DNA of 64,000 bases from Mycobacterium montefiorense (GTDB taxonomy: Bacteria > Actinomycetota > Actinomycetes > Mycobacteriales > Mycobacteriaceae): positions 1 to 64,000 of the forward strand of contig NZ_BFCH01000028.1 in NCBI RefSeq assembly GCF_003112775.1, given 5' to 3'. How positions within the stretch are numbered: the stretch's first letter is position 1; every line of letters begins with the position of its first letter. The position numbers and the translations under genes were made by a program. A model generated the notes under the pieces. It was given only the letters and a program-made list of their open reading frames with translations, was not told the DNA's origin and did no database searches. This document shows positions 59,271 to 64,000 of the stretch, in pieces.

Positions 59271-60531
59271 TGCGCTGGTACTCCTTCACGTAGTCACCGG
59301 TCGTCTTGTGCAGATGACGGATCAAGATTTCCTGGTCGCACAGCAGGAACTCTTTGACGGCCCGGGTGCCGATCATGGTCTGGGTCGCTTCCAGCGTATT
59401 GGCGTCCTGCAGCGCGTACTCCTTGAACGTCACCGCGGCCAGTTCCTGCGCCAGGCGTTCCCGCGCATTGCGCGGTGGGACGAAATACAGCGACGACTCG
59501 AAGATGTGTTTGTCCACCGCGGTCGGCCAGTAGTGGTAGGTCAAGTACCAGCCCGGCTCCCAGATCAGCAGCATGAAGTTCGGGTAGAACAGCCACGAGT
59601 CGATGCCCCACTGCGGTACCCGCTTCACGTTGACGCCCGGTGGCAGTTCCAGCTTCTGGATGATCTCCGGCTTGTCCCACGGGCCGAACAGCCCGCTGCG
59701 CAACACCTGGTCCAACGGCTTGACCATGGACATGTCCGGCGGTGGTGCCTGACCACCCCAGGTCGACTGCAGGTTGTGCGGGCCGGCCACCTCGTAGTGC
59801 AGCGCTTCATAGCCGAACTTCTGGATCTTGGCGGCTTCTTCCTTGGTGTACTGCCCCTGGTGCAGGATCGGCGCGTGGTAGAACTCGACGAAGGCGTCGA
59901 TGAACAATTTCCAGTTGCTGCCAACCTCGGCCCGGTAGGAGTAGGTCTCCGTCATCTCTCCGAACGGGTAGCCCTCGATGCTCTTGGCCAACGGCCCGAG
60001 GTAGTCGATCAACGGTGCCGCGTTGTCGTCGAAGTTGATGAAGATGAAGCCTTCCCACACCTCGCACCGGACGGATGCCAGGCCGAAGTTGCCCCTGTCG
60101 AGGTTGAAGAACTCTTCTTCCTGCTGGACGAAGGTCAGGTCACCGTCGAGGCTGTAGCGCCATGCGTGGTACTTACAGGTGAACTGCCGGCAGGTACCGG
60201 AAGTCTCCTCGTTGGGAAAGTCGTTCCACACCAACTTGTTTCCGCGGTGCCGGCAGACGTTGTGATACGCCTTGACTGATCCGTCCTTAGTCTTGGTGAT
60301 GATTACCGATGTGCCCTTGCCGGCCGACGGCAGCTCTCTGGTGAAGTAGCTGCCGGTGCGGGGGAGTCGCTCGACCCGGCCGACGTTGAGCCAGGTCTTC
60401 TTGAAGACCGCCTCACGTTCGGCTTCGAAGAATGCCGGATCGATCGAGTCGGTGTAGTCAACCGGCGCGGTCCCCAACTCGGGGTAATTTTCTGTCCAGC
60501 TGCCGGCGGCTGGCTTCGGGAAGTGCGGCAA
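59254..60531 (-). CDS. Rieske non-heme iron oxygenase, alpha subunit
   Basis: This 425-aa oxygenase starts at TTG 60531 (AGGAG upstream). The Rieske ligands are Cys93 and His95 (CRHRG) and Cys119 and His122 (CKYHAW); 23 residues separate the pairs, longer than the usual 15-17. The catalytic iron site is in NWKLFIDAFVEFYHAPILHQG (His219, His224 and an upstream acid). It should hydroxylate or dealkylate a ring or side chain. No reductase is next to it; the ferredoxin at 13950-14252 in the same apparent regulon may supply electrons. It lies in one operon with the CMD protein upstream. Confidence 0.9.
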   Translation of the reverse strand: MPHFPKPAAGSWTENYPELGTAPVDYTDSIDPAFFEAEREAVFKKTWLNVGRVERLPRTGSYFTRELPSAGKGTSVIITKTKDGSVKAYHNVCRHRGNKLVWNDFPNEETSGTCRQFTCKYHAWRYSLDGDLTFVQQEEEFFNLDRGNFGLASVRCEVWEGFIFINFDDNAAPLIDYLGPLAKSIEGYPFGEMTETYSYRAEVGSNWKLFIDAFVEFYHAPILHQGQYTKEEAAKIQKFGYEALHYEVAGPHNLQSTWGGQAPPPDMSMVKPLDQVLRSGLFGPWDKPEIIQKLELPPGVNVKRVPQWGIDSWLFYPNFMLLIWEPGWYLTYHYWPTAVDKHIFESSLYFVPPRNARERLAQELAAVTFKEYALQDANTLEATQTMIGTRAVKEFLLCDQEILIRHLHKTTGDYVKEYQRNVATV

Positions 60532-60548
60532 CGTTCTTGCTCCTCTTG

Positions 60549-61067
60549 TCAGTGCTGTTCGGCGTGCTCGAGCTGAATGCCGAAAGTGTTGAACGCCATG
60601 GCCAGCAGGGTGTAGCAACCGACCGTGAAGACGAAGTCCATGCGCTGCTGGTCGTTGAGGCGCTCGCCGAGTGCTGCCCAGGTCTGGTCGGACATCTCGG
60701 ATTTCTCGTCGAGTTCGTCGACCGCGGTGATCACCGCGCGGTCGAATGCGTCCGCTGCCTCGCCTCGCTGGACTGCGGCGATCTGGTCGTCGGTGATTCC
60801 CTCGTCCTTGGCCATGCTGACGTGGTGCGACCACTCGTAGGCGCATTCGCGGCGATGCGCCACCCGCAGAATGGCCAGCTCGCGGATGCGTGGCGGCAGC
60901 GTGGACGTCATCAATAGGTGGACGTTGAACCGGAGAAACGCCTTGGCCAGCGCGGGGTGGTGGGCGAGAGTGGACAGCGCATTGTTGGTGTCCGCGCCAC
61001 GCATTGCCGAGAGTGCCTGCTGGGTAGCCTCGTCCCACTGGTCAGCCGGCAGCGGCTCCAAGCGCAT
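60549..61067 (-). CDS. Carboxymuconolactone decarboxylase/AhpD-family protein
   Basis: This 172-aa protein has RIRELAILRVAHRRECAYEWSHHVSMAKDEG, the CMD/AhpD core. The AhpD redox pair CxxC is absent: only ECAYEW with one Cys remains, followed by HH, as in CMD-like proteins of unknown activity. It starts at 61067, 23 bases from regulon site 5, and is the first gene of the minus-strand operon running to 55384 (CMD, Rieske, small protein, amidohydrolase, SnoaL, two dehydrogenases). Confidence 0.86.
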   Translation of the reverse strand: MRLEPLPADQWDEATQQALSAMRGADTNNALSTLAHHPALAKAFLRFNVHLLMTSTLPPRIRELAILRVAHRRECAYEWSHHVSMAKDEGITDDQIAAVQRGEAADAFDRAVITAVDELDEKSEMSDQTWAALGERLNDQQRMDFVFTVGCYTLLAMAFNTFGIQLEHAEQH

Positions 61068-61486
61068 CGACGGTGTCCTCTCGGCGAAAGAGAATCAGAT
61101 TCTCATTTACAACCAACAGACTTGCACGATTCGCTCGGCTGGTCAATGCCAGCGGGTAATGATCCGCAGCCTGGCCGACTCGCGCGCCGCTTGGCGCCTG
61201 TCGGCCGACTGTCCGGGTGAGCTCACCTACCCACGATGTAACAAATTTTTGGTTTCTCCTCGGGTCGGATGCCCAGTGCTGGCATTTTCGTGATCGCGTA
61301 GTTGCACGTGAGAGCGCGATCCGCGCCAAGATGGGGTATACCGGAACAGTGTCCGGTTTTGCCCGGGCGGCTCTGTGGATGTTGATTCTCAAATGGCGAG
61401 AAGATAGTTTTCAGAGGTAGCGGGGCGAGACGACAGCCAACGCCCTGGGTGCAGACTGCAAGTGGACCCGATGGAGAGGGAAGCTC
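61068..61486. other. 419-bp intergenic region with divergent promoters
   Basis: This gap separates the minus-strand Rieske operon from the plus-strand amidohydrolase operon. It holds regulon site 5 (61090-61104) near the minus-strand start and a weaker copy, GAGAAG-ATA-GTTTTC, at 61397-61411 near the plus-strand start (9 of 12 positions match). A GC-rich stretch with CGCGCCGCTTGGCGC lies near 61187. I see no credible small gene or structured RNA. Confidence 0.6.
61090..61104. promoter_or_regulatory. Operator GAGAAT-CAG-ATTCTC (regulon site 5)
   Basis: This perfect 6-3-6 palindrome ends 23 bases from the CMD start codon (61067, minus strand), close enough to overlap the promoter. It would control the whole Rieske-amidohydrolase-dehydrogenase operon. 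The plus-strand amidohydrolase at 61487 has the weaker copy at 61397. Confidence 0.72.
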
Positions 61487-62785
61487 ATGAACAAAGAAGA
61501 CATGATCCTGATCAGCGTCGACGACCACACTGTCGAACCACCCGACATGTTCAAGAACAACCTGCCGAAGAAGTACCAGGACGACGCGCCTCGGCTGGTG
61601 CACAACGACGACGGCTCGGACATGTGGAAGTTCCGCGACACCGTCATTCCGAACGTGGCCCTGAACGCGGTCGCCGGCCGGCCGAAGGAGGAGTACGGCA
61701 TCGAGCCGACGGGGCTCGACGAGATCCGGCCGGGTTGCTACAACGTCGACGAGCGGGTCAAGGACATGAACGCCGGCGGCATCCTGGCCTCGATCTGCTT
61801 CCCGTCGTTCCCGGGCTTCGCCGGGCGACTGTTCGCCACCGACGACCACGATTTCTCGGTCGCGCTGGTGCAGGCCTACAACGACTGGCACATCGACGAA
61901 TGGTGCGGCGCTTACCCCGCGCGCTTCATCCCGATGGCGATTCCGGTGATCTGGGATGCCGAGGCGTGTGCCGCCGAGGTGCGGCGGGTTTCCAAGAAGG
62001 GCGTGCACGCGCTGACCTTCACCGAGAACCCCGCCGCGATGGGCTACCCGAGCTTCCACGACGAGTACTGGGCGCCACTGTGGAAAGCCTTGTGCGACAC
62101 CGACACCGTGATGAACGTGCACATCGGATCCTCGGGCCGGCTGGCGATCACCGCGCCGGACGCGCCGATGGACGTGATGATCACGCTGCAGCCGATGAAC
62201 ATCGTGCAGGCCGCCGCGGACCTGCTGTGGTCGCGGCCGATCAAGGAGTACCCGGACCTCAAGGTCGCGCTGTCCGAAGGCGGAACCGGCTGGATCCCCT
62301 ACTTCCTGGAGCGCGCCGACCGCACCTACGAGATGCACTCCACCTGGACGCACCAGGACTTCAAGGGGAAGCTGCCCAGCGAGGTCTTCCGCGACCACTT
62401 CCTGACCTGCTTCATCAGCGACAAGGTCGGTGTGGCGCTGCGCAACATGATCGGCATCGACAACATCTGCTGGGAGGCCGACTACCCGCACAGCGACTCG
62501 ATGTGGCCGGGCGCGCCGGAAGAGCTGTGGGAAGTGTTGTCGCTGAACAACGTTCCGGACGACGAGATCAACAAGATGACCTACGAGAACGCCATGCGCT
62601 GGTACTCGTTCGACCCGTTCAGCCACATCTCGCGCGAGCAGGCCACCGTCGGCGCGCTGCGCAAGGCCGCCGAGGGCCACGACGTGTCCATCAAGGCGGC
62701 GGGCCACGACAAGGACAGCCGAGGCGGCTCGTCCTTCGCGGATTTCGCGGCCAACGCGAAAGCCCTTACCGGCAACAAGGACTGA
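61487..62785 (+). CDS. Amidohydrolase family 2 protein (paralogue of 12299-13564)
   Basis: This 432-aa ACMSD-like protein starts MNKEDMILISVDDHTVEPPDMF behind GAGAGGGAAG. It has the metal-binding strand VDDHTVEPPD, GILASICFPSFPGF, QAYNDWHIDEWCG, TVMNVHIGSSG, VALSEGGTGWIPYFLERADR and ICWEADYPHSDSMWP. It shares nearly every block with the amidohydrolase at 12299-13564, including HISREQATVGALRK against RTPREQATVKALRA. The two probably act on related intermediates. The downstream acyl-CoA dehydrogenase is 57 bases away and likely cotranscribed. Confidence 0.87.
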   Translation: MNKEDMILISVDDHTVEPPDMFKNNLPKKYQDDAPRLVHNDDGSDMWKFRDTVIPNVALNAVAGRPKEEYGIEPTGLDEIRPGCYNVDERVKDMNAGGILASICFPSFPGFAGRLFATDDHDFSVALVQAYNDWHIDEWCGAYPARFIPMAIPVIWDAEACAAEVRRVSKKGVHALTFTENPAAMGYPSFHDEYWAPLWKALCDTDTVMNVHIGSSGRLAITAPDAPMDVMITLQPMNIVQAAADLLWSRPIKEYPDLKVALSEGGTGWIPYFLERADRTYEMHSTWTHQDFKGKLPSEVFRDHFLTCFISDKVGVALRNMIGIDNICWEADYPHSDSMWPGAPEELWEVLSLNNVPDDEINKMTYENAMRWYSFDPFSHISREQATVGALRKAAEGHDVSIKAAGHDKDSRGGSSFADFAANAKALTGNKD

Positions 62786-62842
62786 GGCACCACCGCAACG
62801 CTTTGCGCGCCGGTGCGTTAACTGACTTAAGGAGATCTGGCA

Positions 62843-64000
62843 GTGCCCGGCGATGGAATGAATTTTGAGCTGACCGATGACCAGGAGCTGATCCGCAGGT
62901 CGGTCGCCGAGCTGGCACGAAAGTTCGACGACCAGTACTGGATGGAAAAGGACCTGGCGCACGAGTTTCCGACCGAGTTCTATGACGCCATCGCTCAGGG
63001 CGGCTGGCTCGGTATGACCATTCCCACCGAGTACGGCGGGCATGGCCTCGGAATCACCGAAGCGACACTGCTGCTCGAGGAGGTCGCCAAGGCCGGCGGT
63101 GCGATGAACGCGGCCAGTGCGATTCACCTGTCGATCTTCGGGATGCAGCCGGTCGTGGTGCACGGCTCCGACGAACTCAAGGCGCGTACCTTGCCCACGG
63201 TCGCCAACGGTGAGGTGCACATCTGCTTCGGAGTCACCGAACCCGGTGCCGGGCTTGATACTTCGCGGATCACCACATTCGCCAAGCGCGACGGAGACCG
63301 CTACATCGTCAATGGCCGCAAGGTGTGGATCTCCAAGGCGATGGAGTCCGACAAGATCCTGCTGCTCACCCGCACCAAGAGTTACGACGAGGTCACCAAG
63401 AAGACCGACGGAATGACGCTGTTCCTCACCGACCTCGATCGCAGCCGGGTCGATGTCCGCCCGATCCGCAAGATGGGCCGTAATGCCGTCAGCTCCAACG
63501 AGTTGTTCATCGACAATCTAGAAGTGCCGGTTGAGGACCGAGTTGGTGAGGAGGGCAAGGGATTTCAGTACATCCTCGACGGCCTGAATCCCGAACGGAT
63601 GCTGATCGCGGCCGAGGCGCTCGGTATCGGCCGGGTGGCGCTGGAAAAAGCGGTGAAGTACGGCAACGAGCGCGAGGTCTTCGGCCGGCCGATCGGCATG
63701 AACCAGGGCCTGCAGTTCCCCCTCGCGGATTCGTTGGCCCGACTCGACGCCGCGGAGCTGATGTTGCGTAAAGCCACCTGGCTCTACGACAACGGCAAAC
63801 CCTGTGGCCGCGAGGCGAATACCGCCAAGTACCTGTGTGCCGATGCCGGCTTCACCGCCGCGGACCGGGCATTGCAAACTCATGGCGGCATGGGCTACGC
63901 GGAGGAGTACCACATCACGCGTTACTTCCGTGAGGCCCGGCTGATGAAGATCGCGCCGGTCAGCCAGGAGATGATTCTGAACTTCCTGGGATCCAACGTC
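62843..64000 (+). CDS. Acyl-CoA dehydrogenase (runs off the window end)
   Basis: From GTG 62843 (GGAG eight bases upstream; ATG 62858 possible) 386 codons are open to the last base without a stop, so the 3' end is outside. It has MNFELTDDQELIRRSVAELARKF, GWLGMTIPTEYGGHGLGITE, ICFGVTEPGAGLDTSRITTF, YIVNGRKVWISKAMESDKIL and C-terminal LQTHGGMGYAEEYHITRYFREARLMKIAPVSQEMI. It is nearly complete and of the classical single-subunit type, unlike the split FadE pairs. It probably desaturates the CoA ester made in this pathway. Confidence 0.9.
   Translation, partial: MPGDGMNFELTDDQELIRRSVAELARKFDDQYWMEKDLAHEFPTEFYDAIAQGGWLGMTIPTEYGGHGLGITEATLLLEEVAKAGGAMNAASAIHLSIFGMQPVVVHGSDELKARTLPTVANGEVHICFGVTEPGAGLDTSRITTFAKRDGDRYIVNGRKVWISKAMESDKILLLTRTKSYDEVTKKTDGMTLFLTDLDRSRVDVRPIRKMGRNAVSSNELFIDNLEVPVEDRVGEEGKGFQYILDGLNPERMLIAAEALGIGRVALEKAVKYGNEREVFGRPIGMNQGLQFPLADSLARLDAAELMLRKATWLYDNGKPCGREANTAKYLCADAGFTAADRALQTHGGMGYAEEYHITRYFREARLMKIAPVSQEMILNFLGSNV

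Noticed and set aside
61223..63220. A 665-codon open frame on the minus strand opposite the amidohydrolase and acyl-CoA dehydrogenase.
   Set aside because: Same reason: high GC third positions create long antisense frames; the plus-strand products are clear.

Overview
The window looks like a chromosomal segment of a non-tuberculous Mycobacterium. It is GC-rich and encodes F420/flavin luciferase-like (LLM) oxidoreductases, a mycofactocin-type short-chain dehydrogenase, many FadE-type acyl-CoA dehydrogenases, a DUF5313 protein, a Tat-exported lipoprotein multicopper oxidase resembling mycobacterial MmcO, and a protein very close to the phthiodiolone ketoreductase family (Rv2951c-like). Many starts are GTG or TTG and many genes overlap by 1-20 bases, as in compact actinobacterial operons. 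Species cannot be fixed from the sequence alone.

Layout. 1-650: the 5' end of an IS481-type transposase with its subterminal repeats, then tRNA-Lys(TTT) on the minus strand and tRNA-Glu(TTC), tRNA-Asp(GTC) and tRNA-Phe(GAA) on the plus strand. 650-8130: assorted single genes (PPOX-type oxidoreductase, exported protein, tautomerase, two frameshifted redox genes, TetR, VanX-type dipeptidase, methyltransferase, SDR). 8225-12215: a split B12-dependent acyl-CoA mutase with an LLM enzyme and a CaiB-type CoA-transferase. 12299-18564: divergent operons, with amidohydrolase, EthD-like protein and ferredoxin on the minus strand and CoA ligase, two acyl-CoA dehydrogenases and enoyl-CoA hydratase on the plus strand. 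18600-24980: CsbD-like stress protein, proline iminopeptidase, a thiolase with an internal deletion, MeaB-type GTPase, a degenerate E1-alpha homologue and a NarX/NarL-type two-component pair. 24982-36527: an IclR-controlled ring-degradation cluster with mhpA- and mhpB-like genes, two KstD-like flavoproteins, two hydrolases, LLM, SDR and cyclase. 36524-40018: multicopper oxidase, NAD-binding protein and a membrane protein. 40156-49297: SDR, TetR, 3Fe-4S ferredoxin, P450, amidohydrolase, two M24 proteins and a double CoA-transferase. 49352-64000: SDRs, MarR-DUF5313 fusion, TetR, acyl-CoA dehydrogenases, SnoaL-like protein, two amidohydrolases, Rieske oxygenase and carboxymuconolactone decarboxylase family protein.

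How it works together. The gene content is that of a catabolic island: oxygenases and flavoproteins open or activate a ring or branched skeleton, CoA ligase and CoA-transferases activate the acid, and acyl-CoA dehydrogenases, hydratase, thiolase and B12 mutase with MeaB shorten it. The most interesting signal is a shared palindrome, GAGAAT-N3-ATTCTC, in five promoter regions spread over 47 kb (14.3, 20.1, 52.9, 53.7 and 61.1 kb), with a weaker sixth copy. It ties otherwise separate operons into one apparent regulon, probably controlled by the TetR gene at 53 kb. A second operator (TTAAATCAA-N4-TTGACTTAA) links an SDR to the TetR-ferredoxin-P450 operon.

Several genes look damaged or changed in function: two single-base frameshifts, a thiolase missing about 65 residues, a hydrolase whose catalytic His is Arg, an M24 protein without metal ligands, an E1-alpha homologue without the thiamine diphosphate motif, and an amidohydrolase without its HxH motif.
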